Source: Clostridia bacterium (lineage in GTDB: Bacteria; Bacillota; UBA994; PWPR01). Taken from it: 30,381 nucleotides of DNA. Shown here piece by piece: positions 1-8,522 of this stretch; positions within the stretch are counted from its first letter, which is position 1, and every line of letters begins with the position of its first letter. The notes beneath the pieces are model-generated. The model did no database searches. It was not told the DNA's origin and was given only the letters and a program-made list of their open reading frames with translations. Where the stretch lies: contig PWPR01000175.1 in assembly GCA_003557085.1 (NCBI GenBank), positions 1-30,381 of the forward strand. The letters are read 5' to 3'. The position numbers and the translations under genes are program-made.

Positions 1-435
1 AAAATATTTGAAGAGCTGTTTGATGTCAAATATAAATACTCTCTTAGTAAGTTTTCTCTTTCTGAAAAAGAAGATTTCTATCTAAAAGTAGACCCTCTCC
101 ATCAAGATCTTAATTATAGTAAAATAATGTACTTAGTACCTAGGAGCATACTCAATAAGAAAGTTCTCAGAGATACCATAAACAAGCTAGAAGCGGATAT
201 TAACAATAATATTAATAATATGATTTACAATTACAAATATAAGTTGAGAGAAAGCCTGCGCAACTTAAAGTATAGTGTTGAAAGTGACTTGGTAAATCTA
301 AAGGATGAAATCGAATGCCTGCTAGAAAATGTTAAAGAAAAAAAGAACCTAATTTCTCAAGATCTAGAAAATGAACTCATACAGACAGAAGAAATTATTA
401 ATGAACTGGATAAGATTAAACTTAGTCTGAACTAA
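1..435 (+). CDS. C-terminal part of a probable dynamin-like GTPase (5' end outside window)
   Basis: The reading frame is open from base 1 to the TAA at 433-435, so this is the 3' end of a longer gene; the ATG at 127 is internal. The visible 144 residues contain no GTPase motifs. They include a segment with VPRSILNKKVLR followed by a long charged, heptad-like helical stretch ending in EEIINELDKIKLSLN. This layout, a short beta-rich piece, a PRS-type turn and then a long helix, resembles the C-terminal stalk of bacterial dynamin-family proteins of clostridia, which act in membrane remodelling. That assignment is inference from general resemblance; the diagnostic G domain would lie upstream. Alternative: another coiled-coil protein. 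It is followed by a hairpin that can serve as its terminator. Confidence 0.5.
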   Translation, partial: KIFEELFDVKYKYSLSKFSLSEKEDFYLKVDPLHQDLNYSKIMYLVPRSILNKKVLRDTINKLEADINNNINNMIYNYKYKLRESLRNLKYSVESDLVNLKDEIECLLENVKEKKNLISQDLENELIQTEEIINELDKIKLSLN

Positions 436-450
436 ATATCTGTAAGCAAT

Positions 451-480
451 AAAAAAAGAAGAGTTAATCAAAACTCTTCT
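451..480 (-). terminator. Rho-independent terminator, probably bidirectional
   Basis: Nine-base-pair stem AGAAGAGTT/AACTCTTCT (457-465 with 472-480) and a 6-nt loop. On the minus strand the stem is followed by TTTTTTTATTG, so it ends the lipoprotein gene, whose stop codon it overlaps. On the plus strand a shorter AGTTTT follows, enough for weak termination of the gene ending at 435. Confidence 0.75.
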
Positions 481-2053
481 AGTTTTCAATTGCAACCTGC
501 TTAATAAGGCTATAAAAATTTGTTCTATTGGCCTCTAAGAAAATCAGATTTGCTTCTATTACTCCAAGCATTTCTACTCTAGTTTCTGCTTGGTATAAAA
601 GTTTGGGGTTGAAGTTTTTATCAAAAGCTACCAGCTTGTTATCTGCACTTAAAATATGTCTATCTTGATATTTTAAGATTTGATCAAATCTCTTTGCTGC
701 TGTTAAAACATTGACTTCTGTTTTAATATCATGATTCATTTCTAAGTCGTCAAGCTCATCAATTACTTCATAATTAATGTAATAAGATTCCTCAGAATTA
801 TCTCTTCTTGAGCCTCTAACTAATAAATAGTTATCCCCTAGAAAATAAGCATGTGCTTTTACCAAATCTACCTCTCTCATATTAAATAACATTAATCTTT
901 GTTCTTTTTTCAAGTCATATACTTGAAAACTTCTAGTTTCATGATCAAGAAATGCTACTTTATTATCCATAACCCAAGACAATACTTCTCCACTTACTTC
1001 TTTAGATAAATCGTGAAAACTTTCTTTTGATATATTGTAGATAAATATTTTCTTTCCTATACTCATTGCTAACTTGCTTCCATCTTCATTTGAGATGATT
1101 TCTGTACTTGTATTCTCTGTTTTATCTATGGTTAATACTTCTTCCTTAGACACCTCACCAAAGAAATCTAATATTTTAAGCTTAAAATTAATCTCCTCTT
1201 CATCTGTTGATTCAATATCTACTGACTCCAAAATAAATATGTTTTGCATGCTAGTAGCAACTTTCTTAACATTTTCGTGGGTAATTTGTAGATTGTCTTC
1301 ATTGAATCTATACATAACCATCTCATTACCATCTAATACAATAAGCCCTTCGCTATCTTGTAACCAAACTAGTTTAATTTCTTCATAATCCCTCTGAGCT
1401 GTGCTATTAAGTCTTATTTCTAAGACTATTTTATCTTCAGTAAGCGAGTAGATAAGGAGTGCTTGTTCATGAAAATATGCTAAGAAATTACCATTAGGCG
1501 AGAGTACTGGAGCAGCTCCATAGTTATAGATAGCACTTTCAACAGCCTCATCAAACAGTGCTGTTAATCTCATATCTCCTGAAACTTCAATCTCTTCCTT
1601 TGCTTGATAGCTATCAAGGCCAGCCCAGCCTACAAACATATATCCTTTGTTAGGTATTGCTATAATAGTAGTATTCTCTCCATGACTAAATGTTCCGCCT
1701 CCTTGGACAGATCCTTTTTCTTGGTCTTCAGAAATTAACTCTACTAAATATCCTTTTTCTTCAAATAATGCTGTCAAATTTCGTCTTGTGTTTATCTCAA
1801 AAACATAGGTATCATCAATAGATACTATTTCACCATTTTCTTCCCAAGCTACAAACTCATAGCCTTCTTCTGCTTTTGCTCTTAAAATGACTTCACTTCC
1901 CCTAACATATTGGCCAGCACCTGAAATTTCACCGGCATTAGTGTTAAATGTTATGTTCACTTCTAAGACTTTACTACAAGCAGATAATAGCAATACTAAC
2001 AAGATAGCTATTAGTGCTGTGACTATCTTTTTTTCCAGCAGTTGACTTTGCAT
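479..2053 (-). CDS. Lipoprotein with two InlB B-type repeats and a C-terminal beta-propeller-like region
   Basis: A 524-residue surface lipoprotein. The ATG at 2053 is preferred over the GTG at 2062 because AGGAAG lies 8 nt before it. Residues 1-26 form a signal peptide with lipobox LSAC, Cys26 being lipidated. Residues about 30-100 and 101-170 are two copies of the divergent InlB B-repeat (bacterial repeat) type: an N-terminal strand, then GYEFVAW or GYMFVGW, ending LTALF. Repeats of this class occur in cell-surface proteins. The remaining 350 residues have repeated short strand motifs (LSPNGNFLAYF, SNEDGSKLAMSIG, LSADNKLVAFD) typical of WD40/TolB-like propellers. Ligand and role are unknown. 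It lies 35 bp downstream of the methyltransferase gene and may be cotranscribed with it. Confidence 0.8.
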   Translation of the reverse strand: MQSQLLEKKIVTALIAILLVLLLSACSKVLEVNITFNTNAGEISGAGQYVRGSEVILRAKAEEGYEFVAWEENGEIVSIDDTYVFEINTRRNLTALFEEKGYLVELISEDQEKGSVQGGGTFSHGENTTIIAIPNKGYMFVGWAGLDSYQAKEEIEVSGDMRLTALFDEAVESAIYNYGAAPVLSPNGNFLAYFHEQALLIYSLTEDKIVLEIRLNSTAQRDYEEIKLVWLQDSEGLIVLDGNEMVMYRFNEDNLQITHENVKKVATSMQNIFILESVDIESTDEEEINFKLKILDFFGEVSKEEVLTIDKTENTSTEIISNEDGSKLAMSIGKKIFIYNISKESFHDLSKEVSGEVLSWVMDNKVAFLDHETRSFQVYDLKKEQRLMLFNMREVDLVKAHAYFLGDNYLLVRGSRRDNSEESYYINYEVIDELDDLEMNHDIKTEVNVLTAAKRFDQILKYQDRHILSADNKLVAFDKNFNPKLLYQAETRVEMLGVIEANLIFLEANRTNFYSLIKQVAIEN

Positions 2054-2088
2054 CTTATACACTTCCTATATGAAAAGATTCTTACACC

Positions 2089-2880
2089 TTACAAGCTCAA
2101 CCAATACTTTCTTTTAATTCCATCTCTTGGTTGCTCAAATCGAGACCACTGGAAACCTTGCTCAAGCAAATACTCATGAACTTCATTATCGTTATCATTA
2201 TTTCCTGGGCATAAAACAATCTTTCCACCTGGCTTTACAACCCTTCTTAGTTCAGCTATTTCTTCTTCTACACTTCCACCAACAACGTGACCAGCTACAA
2301 TGACATCTGCAAAGTCATCTTCAAAAGGTATTTCTTCAATTAGGCCATCTACTACATATACATTTTCTAAGTTCATTTTCTTTGCTTTTTCTTTTAGATA
2401 GTCTCTTAAGTTAGCTATCGGCTCAACTGCATACACAGCTTTTGCATCCTCTTTTGCAGCAACCAATGCCAACCTACCTGTTCCTGAACCTACATCAACA
2501 ACCTTCTTATTTCTAAAATCAACTACTTCTGTAAGCTCTTTACTGTCCCAATTTAAAAACGGCTGGGCATCATATGTTTTTGGATCTAAGACATACACTA
2601 TCCAATCGAGTATAGATTCTAGTATATCAAGCTCTGCCTCTCTAATCTTATCTTTACACTCTAAGTCTGATGACTCAACTAGTTTTACTGCTTGAGTAAA
2701 GTAATCTGACATTTCTGGACATTTATTAACTAAGTACCAAAATACAACTGGGTTATCTCTTAAAGCAATCCCTAAGTTCTTTTTTGAAATATCCATTTTA
2801 CCAAGCCACATTAATTGAACTCTTTCAAGTAACAGAAGCGCATTAAATGAAACGTCTTCCATGCTCATCCAATTTAACAA
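2089..2880 (-). CDS. Class I SAM-dependent methyltransferase
   Basis: The Rossmann SAM-binding motif VVDVGSGTGRLALVAA is followed by an acidic residue at the end of beta 2 (YAVEP), the segment FADVIVAGHVV at motif IV and VVKPGGKIVLC as the post-motif. These are the standard signs of the UbiE/methyltransferase-11 type fold. About 120 N-terminal residues of mostly helical sequence precede the domain and resemble nothing I can name. No ATG sits at the 5' end. The TTG at 2880 is preceded by GAAAGGAAG at a 6-nt spacing, whereas a TTG further upstream (2916) has no ribosome binding site. The substrate cannot be deduced. It is followed 35 bp later by the lipoprotein gene on the same strand. Confidence 0.8.
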   Translation of the reverse strand: MLNWMSMEDVSFNALLLLERVQLMWLGKMDISKKNLGIALRDNPVVFWYLVNKCPEMSDYFTQAVKLVESSDLECKDKIREAELDILESILDWIVYVLDPKTYDAQPFLNWDSKELTEVVDFRNKKVVDVGSGTGRLALVAAKEDAKAVYAVEPIANLRDYLKEKAKKMNLENVYVVDGLIEEIPFEDDFADVIVAGHVVGGSVEEEIAELRRVVKPGGKIVLCPGNNDNDNEVHEYLLEQGFQWSRFEQPRDGIKRKYWLSL

Positions 2881-2975
2881 AATTATCTTCCTTTCGCTCC
2901 ATTTTCTTTTTCTCAATTATATATTTTAGGCCATCTAAAGTCTAGCTGAGACATATCTTGAATGCCTTGTTTTAG

Positions 2976-3005
2976 TTGCTAAATCAAGTCTTTATAACAT
3001 ATAAT
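2976..3005 (+). promoter_or_regulatory. SigA-type promoter of the cbiM operon
   Basis: TTGCTA (2976-2981), an 18-bp spacer and a perfect TATAAT (3000-3005). A second TATAAT lies at 3009-3014. Between the promoter and the gene is a 6-bp inverted repeat, TAGGCT-N9-AGCCTA (3024-3044), positioned where a repressor or leader hairpin could act. The leader is too short for a cobalamin riboswitch. Confidence 0.55.
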
Positions 3006-3068
3006 TAGTATAATAAAGATTTATAGGCTGCATTTAATAGCCTAAATACATTATGGAAGGAGATTTTT

Positions 3069-3818
3069 ATGAGCCATATCCATTTTCCTGACGGAATTAT
3101 ACCTTTATATATTTGGATTCCTGCTTATTTAGTCACTTTTGGCATCATATTTCTAATTACAAAAACTATTGAAAAAGAAAAAATTAAAAAACTATTGCCT
3201 TTGACAGGCATAGCAGCAGCTTTGATGCTAATTGGTATGTCTGTTCCTTTAGTTATTATTCCAGTACATCTCAGCTTAGCTGTTCTCACAGGGATCCTCA
3301 TAGGACCAAAGCTTGGTTTTGTTGTTGTTTTTGTTGTAGGTTTAATTCTAGCTAGTTTTGGTCATGGAGGCATTACCATTGTTGGCATCAATACATTAGT
3401 TATTGGTTCAGAAGTATTTGTGGGTAGCATGCTTTTTAGATTGTTAGGTAAAAAGAAGAAGCTGCTTGGAGTGGTATTTTCAACAGTAATAGCCTTAGTA
3501 ATTTCTTTAGCACTAATGGTATCTGTAGTAGGTTATACAGCTGGCTTTGAAAACGCTCTACCTCATACGCACCTTGAGCATAGTCATGAACATGAAGAAC
3601 ACATAGACCATCATGAAGATCATCATGAGCATAGTGGAGAACTTGAAGAAAGCATCAGCAATATTAATTATTTATTTTTTTCTGGATGGGTAGCACTTAT
3701 ACTAATTTTTGTTTTTGGTATTGCTTTAGAAACTATTGTTACATCTTTAATAGTTATGTTCTTTTACAAAGTAAGGCCATCATTAATTGATAGTGCTCAT
3801 AACTTTGCAAATAATTAG
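3069..3818 (+). CDS. cbiM: CbiM/NikM-type substrate-binding membrane component of a Co/Ni ECF transporter, with His-rich loop
   Basis: A 249-residue polytopic membrane protein starting MSHIHFPDG, the N-terminal metal-binding signature of the CbiM/NikM family, in which the N-terminal amine and nearby histidines chelate Co(II) or Ni(II). The family core GHGGITIVGINTLVIG is at 98-113. There are about six to seven hydrophobic segments. Residues 166-188 form a hydrophilic loop with 11 histidines in 23 residues, interspersed with Glu/Asp, a probable metal-gathering loop and not usual for CbiM. The start has GGAAGGAG 7 nt upstream. It is the first gene of a unit with cbiQ (9 bp downstream) and cbiO. 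No cbiN gene is present. Cobalt versus nickel cannot be settled from sequence. Confidence 0.88.
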   Translation: MSHIHFPDGIIPLYIWIPAYLVTFGIIFLITKTIEKEKIKKLLPLTGIAAALMLIGMSVPLVIIPVHLSLAVLTGILIGPKLGFVVVFVVGLILASFGHGGITIVGINTLVIGSEVFVGSMLFRLLGKKKKLLGVVFSTVIALVISLALMVSVVGYTAGFENALPHTHLEHSHEHEEHIDHHEDHHEHSGELEESISNINYLFFSGWVALILIFVFGIALETIVTSLIVMFFYKVRPSLIDSAHNFANN

Positions 3819-3827
3819 GTGTCTTAA

Positions 3828-4541
3828 ATGAACATTTCAGATATTGATTATGTTGCCATATATGGCAATAGTAAATTCCATAATATAACCTCTAGTGCAA
3901 AGGTTATTTTTACATGTCTAGTATTAACTAGCATAATTATTAGCCAAAGCCTAATTGTGCAAATAGCTCTATTAGGATTGTTATTAAGTTTGTATAAGGT
4001 AGCAAACTTGTCTTTAAGAATAGCACGACTTGCTATTTATCCTGCTATTTTTGCAATTATTTTTGCTGTACTGGTGAGTCGCCAAGGCTTAGACTATAGT
4101 CTATACATTATGCTAAAAGCAGTTAATGCAGCTTTGACCATGATCTTGCTTATAACTACAACTCCTTATGTAGAAGTGTTTGCAGTAATGAGTAAGGTCT
4201 TACCTGACCTATTGGTAGATGTTTTTTTTATGACGTATAGATCTTTTTTTATTTTACTTGATAGAATTAATAGCTTACTTAAGGCAGTTAAAGTCAAAGG
4301 AGGCTATCATCCTCTAAGAGTATTCCTAAATATCCGTACGATTGCTGCAGTTTTAGGAACTCTGATTCTGCATGCTTTAGATATGAGTGAGAGGATGTAT
4401 AAGATTCTAGAGTTGAGAGGCTATAGTGGAAAAATCCCTATAGAGGCAAATATGAAAATTCACAAAAAAGATGACTATTTTCTCCTTTCTTTAGGTTTAA
4501 TAGTTTTAGTTGGGGTGGTGTTGCAATGGAACATATTATAA
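3828..4541 (+). CDS. cbiQ: CbiQ/EcfT-type transmembrane coupling component
   Basis: A 237-residue membrane protein with hydrophobic helices at about 25-45, 48-60, 68-86, 92-112 and 215-236, and a cytoplasmic helical region between. That region carries the two coupling motifs of EcfT proteins: a degenerate first one (KVKGGY) and a well-kept second one (LELRGYSG). These short Arg-Gly motifs dock into the ABC ATPases. It begins 9 bp after cbiM and overlaps cbiO by 16 bp, so translation of the three is probably coupled. Expected role: transmits ATP hydrolysis to CbiM for metal import. Confidence 0.85.
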   Translation: MNISDIDYVAIYGNSKFHNITSSAKVIFTCLVLTSIIISQSLIVQIALLGLLLSLYKVANLSLRIARLAIYPAIFAIIFAVLVSRQGLDYSLYIMLKAVNAALTMILLITTTPYVEVFAVMSKVLPDLLVDVFFMTYRSFFILLDRINSLLKAVKVKGGYHPLRVFLNIRTIAAVLGTLILHALDMSERMYKILELRGYSGKIPIEANMKIHKKDDYFLLSLGLIVLVGVVLQWNIL

Positions 4542-5368
4542 AGGTAGACTGCTTAAAACATATTTATCCAGATAAAACAGAAGTTAGAGCTTGTGGGCTT
4601 GCTTTTACTGTCAACAAAGGCGAAAGAGTCATTATCTTAGGACCAAATGGAGCAGGAAAAACTACTTTGCTTAATCACATTATAGGTCTACTCAAGCCAG
4701 TTGATGGTCAAGTAGAGGTTTTAGGTATGTCTCCGTATGAAAATTTCAACAAACTAAGAAAGCACATGGGTGTTGTTTTCCAAAATGTAGATGAGCAAAT
4801 TATTGGACCAAAAGTATACGACGATATTGCCTTTACAGCCAGAAGTGAAGGACTTAAAAAAGATGTTGTAGATAAACTAGCATTAGATATTGCAAGGAAG
4901 CTCTGCATAGAACACTTACTTGATAAAATACCTCATTACTTAAGCGGCGGTCAAAAGAAGAAAGTTGCTCTTGCTGGGGCCCTAATCATGAAGCCAGACT
5001 TTCTAATTCTAGATGAACCATTCGACTCACTTGACGCTAAGTCAAAAAAAGAAATAATTCAAATTCTTAACACAGTTAATCAAGATTATAATACTACACT
5101 CATCATTACCACTCATGATGTCAATGTTGTTCCTAGTATTGCAGACACAATTTATGTAATAAACAGCGGAGAGATTGTTATTAAAGGAGATGCTGCCCAT
5201 GTATTTTCGCAACTTGAAGTATTGAAAGATGCTAGTATAGATAAACCTATTCTTTCTGAGTTGTTTTTCCAGTTACAACAATCTGGCATTGAAGTAGATA
5301 TTCCTTTTTCTATAGAAGAAGCAAAAGATAAAATTATTGATATGATAAATGAAGGCCAAAGAGTATGA
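4526..5368 (+). CDS. cbiO: CbiO/EcfA-type ABC transporter ATPase
   Basis: A 280-residue ATPase with Walker A GPNGAGKTT, Q-loop VVFQNVDEQI, signature LSGGQKKKVALAGAL, Walker B FLILDEP, and switch histidine in TTHD. The VDEQI sequence after the Q-loop and the extra C-terminal region of about 60 residues are typical of ECF ATPases (CbiO/EcfA). It energizes the CbiM-CbiQ importer. Only one ATPase gene is present, so a homodimer is expected, as in CbiMNQO. The start overlaps the end of cbiQ. No terminator is visible before the metallopeptidase gene 51 bp downstream. Confidence 0.9.
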   Translation: MEHIIKVDCLKHIYPDKTEVRACGLAFTVNKGERVIILGPNGAGKTTLLNHIIGLLKPVDGQVEVLGMSPYENFNKLRKHMGVVFQNVDEQIIGPKVYDDIAFTARSEGLKKDVVDKLALDIARKLCIEHLLDKIPHYLSGGQKKKVALAGALIMKPDFLILDEPFDSLDAKSKKEIIQILNTVNQDYNTTLIITTHDVNVVPSIADTIYVINSGEIVIKGDAAHVFSQLEVLKDASIDKPILSELFFQLQQSGIEVDIPFSIEEAKDKIIDMINEGQRV

Positions 5369-5419
5369 AGCTCTTAATATTTACATTAGAAGTATAACGC
5401 TAAAATGAAGGGAGTCAAA

Positions 5420-6610
5420 ATGTACAAAAGCATTTTTTACTATGGAGCAGTGAAAATAGCTCCTACTTCAAACTATCTGTCTAGCAATTTAATAATTAAA
5501 GTTAGTTCAGCTAAAAAAGCTTTTAAGCACAAATTTATATTACAAAAAAGTGTTGTTATTAACTCTTTAGATGCTAAAGATCTTAAAGAGTACAGGCTTT
5601 TAGCTGGGAACAACAATCCTTTTATGGAAGATGCTAAAACAGTTGAGTTAGTATTTAGTGAACAAGTTCAAGATTTTGAGTTAAATATTTCCTATTGTTT
5701 AAGGTTTAAAATTAATGGAAAATGGGAAACAAATAGAATTACTCCAAACTGGACAGAACTAGGCCTATACTCTCCTTGGTATCCGTATTTTGATAAAGCA
5801 CTGGTAACTTATAGGTTAACTATTGATATTATTGATAACTATGAGCTAATAAGCATTGGTGCACTATCAAAAAATAAAAAGTATAAGCTTAAACATGACA
5901 TGCCTACAATTAGCATCTTATTACTTATAGCCAAAAAATTCTTAACCATAGAAGATGAGCCTTCTTATATAAAAGTTCGTTATCCACATCATATAAAGAA
6001 AGACTTCGCAAAATTTATAAGCATTGAGTCTAAAAACCTCTACCAAAGCCTAAAAGAATTACTTGGCAAGCCAACTCGTTCAGACTCTATAGACTTTGTT
6101 GTTGCAGATAGGGATAAAGCTGGTGGTTATGTCAGAGATGGATTAATTGTAATACAAAACATTAAAGATTATGAAGCGAAGAAAGAAAGGTACATATACT
6201 GGTTAGCCCATGAGCTAGCACATTTGTGGTGGTATAAAGCTGACACAAACTCTTGGGAAGATTGGTTAAATGAAAGTTATGCTGAGTACTATAGCTTCAT
6301 GGTACTAGAAGAAGTTCTAGGAGAGGACTATCTTAGTAAAAAAATTGAAGAGAAAAGAGAAATATCTGCAGATTTACCACCAATAAGAGACATCTTGCGC
6401 ACTGATGACAAAGCCTATAATGTTTTATATCATAAAGGATTCTTACTGCTTTACGATCTAGCCAACATGGTTGGTCAAGATAAATTTCAAGCTTTTAGTA
6501 AAACTTTTTCTCAATTGACTGAATATGATACTGAGATCTGGTTGAACTCGTTACGAAACAGTTTTAATGATTGCGTTTATAATTTTGCAATGAGAAAACT
6601 TGAGGAATAG
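5420..6610 (+). CDS. M1-like zinc metallopeptidase (gluzincin), compact form
   Basis: A 396-residue protein; the ATG at 5420 is chosen because AAGGGAG lies 5 nt before it, while the in-frame ATG at 5405 has none. The catalytic motif HELAH at 264-268 and the downstream glutamate in LNESYAEYY (Glu285, 16 residues after His268) give the three zinc ligands and Glu265 as general base of M1/gluzincin peptidases. Classical M1 enzymes have 18 residues there and an exopeptidase GxMEN motif; I see none here, so aminopeptidase activity is uncertain. The first 160 residues fit the beta-rich N-terminal domain, and the large C-terminal domain is missing. No signal peptide is obvious. It lies 51 bp downstream of cbiO with no terminator, so it may be in the metal-uptake operon. 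Confidence 0.8.
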   Translation: MYKSIFYYGAVKIAPTSNYLSSNLIIKVSSAKKAFKHKFILQKSVVINSLDAKDLKEYRLLAGNNNPFMEDAKTVELVFSEQVQDFELNISYCLRFKINGKWETNRITPNWTELGLYSPWYPYFDKALVTYRLTIDIIDNYELISIGALSKNKKYKLKHDMPTISILLLIAKKFLTIEDEPSYIKVRYPHHIKKDFAKFISIESKNLYQSLKELLGKPTRSDSIDFVVADRDKAGGYVRDGLIVIQNIKDYEAKKERYIYWLAHELAHLWWYKADTNSWEDWLNESYAEYYSFMVLEEVLGEDYLSKKIEEKREISADLPPIRDILRTDDKAYNVLYHKGFLLLYDLANMVGQDKFQAFSKTFSQLTEYDTEIWLNSLRNSFNDCVYNFAMRKLEE

Positions 6611-6630
6611 TATTAGATTATCCATTAATA

Positions 6631-6659
6631 AAACCCCCACTTCACAACTGAGGGGGTTT
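6631..6659 (+). terminator. Bidirectional terminator between convergent genes
   Basis: AAACCCCC (6631-6638) pairs with GGGGGTTT (6652-6659) around a 13-nt loop. T-rich tails follow on both strands (TTTCTTAAT; GGTTTTATTAAT). It separates the metallopeptidase gene from the convergent lipoprotein gene. Confidence 0.8.
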
Positions 6660-6669
6660 CTTAATGCTA

Positions 6670-7347
6670 TTAATTAAACGGTATAAATAATGATATTGCT
6701 TTGACCTTAGTATTATCATCCATCTCTTCCATACTTTCAAAATAGCCTGGCGGGTCATATTCCAGCCTTAAAATATAATGGGTCTCTATAACACTTCCAC
6801 CTTCTCCTGTTTCCGTATAATAAAACAAGTCAAAGGCGTCTCCATCTCTATGTACATCGTATGCATTTTCAAATACTGTACTTAAATCATTAATAACATC
6901 TTTAGCATAATTTCCAATTAAAATGTTGAACTCATAGGAAAACTCATTCGAGGTTATCTTAATCTCATCAGCTTGGATATTAGGTGGAACTTCTTGCTCC
7001 TCATGACTGAAATAAAAGGTAATCCCTTCATATTCCAAAACTGTATAATATCCGTATCCTCCAATTTCTTCTGTTGTTTTCTCATATTCTCTATCTATTG
7101 TTTGAGTAATTTCTTCAATAGTCTTTCTAACAGATAAATAGATCTTATTCTCATAATCTACAATATCTAACTCTTCATCTAGTGGCTCTTCCACTTCTTC
7201 CTCTTCTTCTTGTAGTGGATCTTCTATTACTTCATCAATCGGTGTCTGTTCATCACCATTTTCAACTTGAGAAACTTCTTCAGGCGTACATCCTAAAATC
7301 ATAGCAGTTAAAAGCAGTATCATTGTTACTACAGCTATCTTTTTCAT
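6670..7347 (-). CDS. Hypothetical acidic lipoprotein
   Basis: About 225 residues. The ATG at 7347 is preferred over the GTG at 7353 because AGGAG lies 8 nt before it. The N-terminus MKKIAVVTMILLLTAMILGC is a lipoprotein signal with the cysteine at residue 20. Residues about 25-65 form a very acidic, low-complexity linker rich in Glu, which probably holds the globular part away from the membrane. The C-terminal 150 residues look like an alpha/beta domain (GYGYYTVLEYEGITFYF, ILRLEYDPPGYF), reminiscent of small extracellular clostridial lipoproteins, but I do not recognise a family. Monocistronic by appearance, ending at a shared terminator. Confidence 0.7.
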   Translation of the reverse strand: MKKIAVVTMILLLTAMILGCTPEEVSQVENGDEQTPIDEVIEDPLQEEEEEVEEPLDEELDIVDYENKIYLSVRKTIEEITQTIDREYEKTTEEIGGYGYYTVLEYEGITFYFSHEEQEVPPNIQADEIKITSNEFSYEFNILIGNYAKDVINDLSTVFENAYDVHRDGDAFDLFYYTETGEGGSVIETHYILRLEYDPPGYFESMEEMDDNTKVKAISLFIPFN

Positions 7348-7613
7348 ATCCACTTCTCCTAACTCATATTTACTAACAAATATAACTTACTAAAATTAAC
7401 TAAGTATTAACAATTTCATATCTTCCCAAACGCTAAATACCTATACTAACTTTTAATACTTCTATGGTTCTACTATATTATACTACATTAATAAGACAAA
7501 TCATTAGGTAAATTTGTTCCTAAATAACTAAATTTTCTTTCTTGAGTAGGGTTAAGCGATATATTTTCGCACTTCCATTAAATTTTGACCTACTGATTAG
7601 CAGTAACTTACTG

Positions 7614-8522
7614 TCAACCCTTATACCACCTTGGTACAATTCTTGTAAAATAATCATGGTCATTTAACATTTGATAAATTCCTTTCATACCTTCATCAAA
7701 TCTTGCTGGGTGGAATTTCTTTAGCCACACTATTGATGAGAAAACACTCATTGCAGCATATATCGAGTATATAAGCCAAAAGTCTTCATTTGGTTTATGT
7801 GGAAAAAAATATCCATCAATTTGTCCTTTGCAATATGATCTATTAACTACTACGCTAATGTTTCCTGCTTTAATTAGGTCGTGATAAGGATCTCCCCAGT
7901 CAAACAAATCAAAATCTATAATCCCAACTAATTCTTTGTTTCTTATAATAAGATTTCCTAAATGATAATCATCATGCTGAAGCACATTTGGTCTGTTCTT
8001 AATAACATCTATATTATCATCAATGAACTTGTTCATTTTATAATCATTTTCAATTCTATAATCAAGCTCTTGATACTGTTTATAATATCTATTATGCTTT
8101 AGAATCTTTCTATCACCCCATTGGCTTACTGTATCTGGCGCTTCTATTTGGTGAATTTTCATAAGTTCTATTCCTGCACTTAAGCCAAGTCTGTAAGCCT
8201 CTTCATTATTTAAGGATTTTAGAACTGCTTCTCCATCTGCCCCTTCAATATAGTCAATAAACATAACTCCATAATCATCAACTTCTAGTAAGCCTAAAGT
8301 CTCTGGCACTTTTACACCTAGTTTTTTTAGCTCATTCATGTATTGATACATCTCTTTTTTTCTGTTAAAAACCTCTCTTTCAAATATCTCTAAGCTGAGC
8401 TTTCTATCTGATGTATCAATTATATATTTCTTATTATTTGACCAACCCTTATTCAACTGTTTTATACTTGTAGCATCAATACTTAATACATCCAGTGTTT
8501 TTTCAATAATTTTTCTGCTCAA
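7614..8522 (-). CDS. APH/choline-kinase-like phosphotransferase
   Basis: A 302-residue protein with the catalytic loop HDDYHLGN at 183-190 (His183, Asp185, Asn190) and the metal-binding IIDFD at 201-205, followed by WGDPYHDL. These are the Brenner motif and DxD of aminoglycoside-phosphotransferase-like kinases. The N-terminal lobe has a glycine-poor loop (KGWSNNKKYII) and the usual hinge. The substrate is unknown: family members act on aminoglycosides, choline, thiamine or macrolides, and resistance cannot be claimed. The start is TTG, with GAGGAG 6 nt upstream, and is well supported. Confidence 0.82.
   Translation of the reverse strand: MSRKIIEKTLDVLSIDATSIKQLNKGWSNNKKYIIDTSDRKLSLEIFEREVFNRKKEMYQYMNELKKLGVKVPETLGLLEVDDYGVMFIDYIEGADGEAVLKSLNNEEAYRLGLSAGIELMKIHQIEAPDTVSQWGDRKILKHNRYYKQYQELDYRIENDYKMNKFIDDNIDVIKNRPNVLQHDDYHLGNLIIRNKELVGIIDFDLFDWGDPYHDLIKAGNISVVVNRSYCKGQIDGYFFPHKPNEDFWLIYSIYAAMSVFSSIVWLKKFHPARFDEGMKGIYQMLNDHDYFTRIVPRWYKG

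Noticed and set aside
3024..3044. Inverted repeat TAGGCT-N9-AGCCTA as NikR or cobalamin riboswitch
   Set aside because: It does not match a NikR operator (GTATGA-N16-TCATAC), and the leader is too short for a cobalamin riboswitch.
2930..3068. NiCo or other metal riboswitch before cbiM
   Set aside because: I could not find a conserved multi-stem fold in the 64 bases between promoter and gene.
7594..7620. Palindrome CAGTAACTTACTG at the end of the kinase gene as terminator
   Set aside because: No T run follows and the stem is too short and AT-rich with a one-base centre; it cannot form a stable terminator hairpin.
7614..8522. Aminoglycoside resistance gene
   Set aside because: The protein has only the general APH/choline kinase motifs; nothing indicates aminoglycoside binding.
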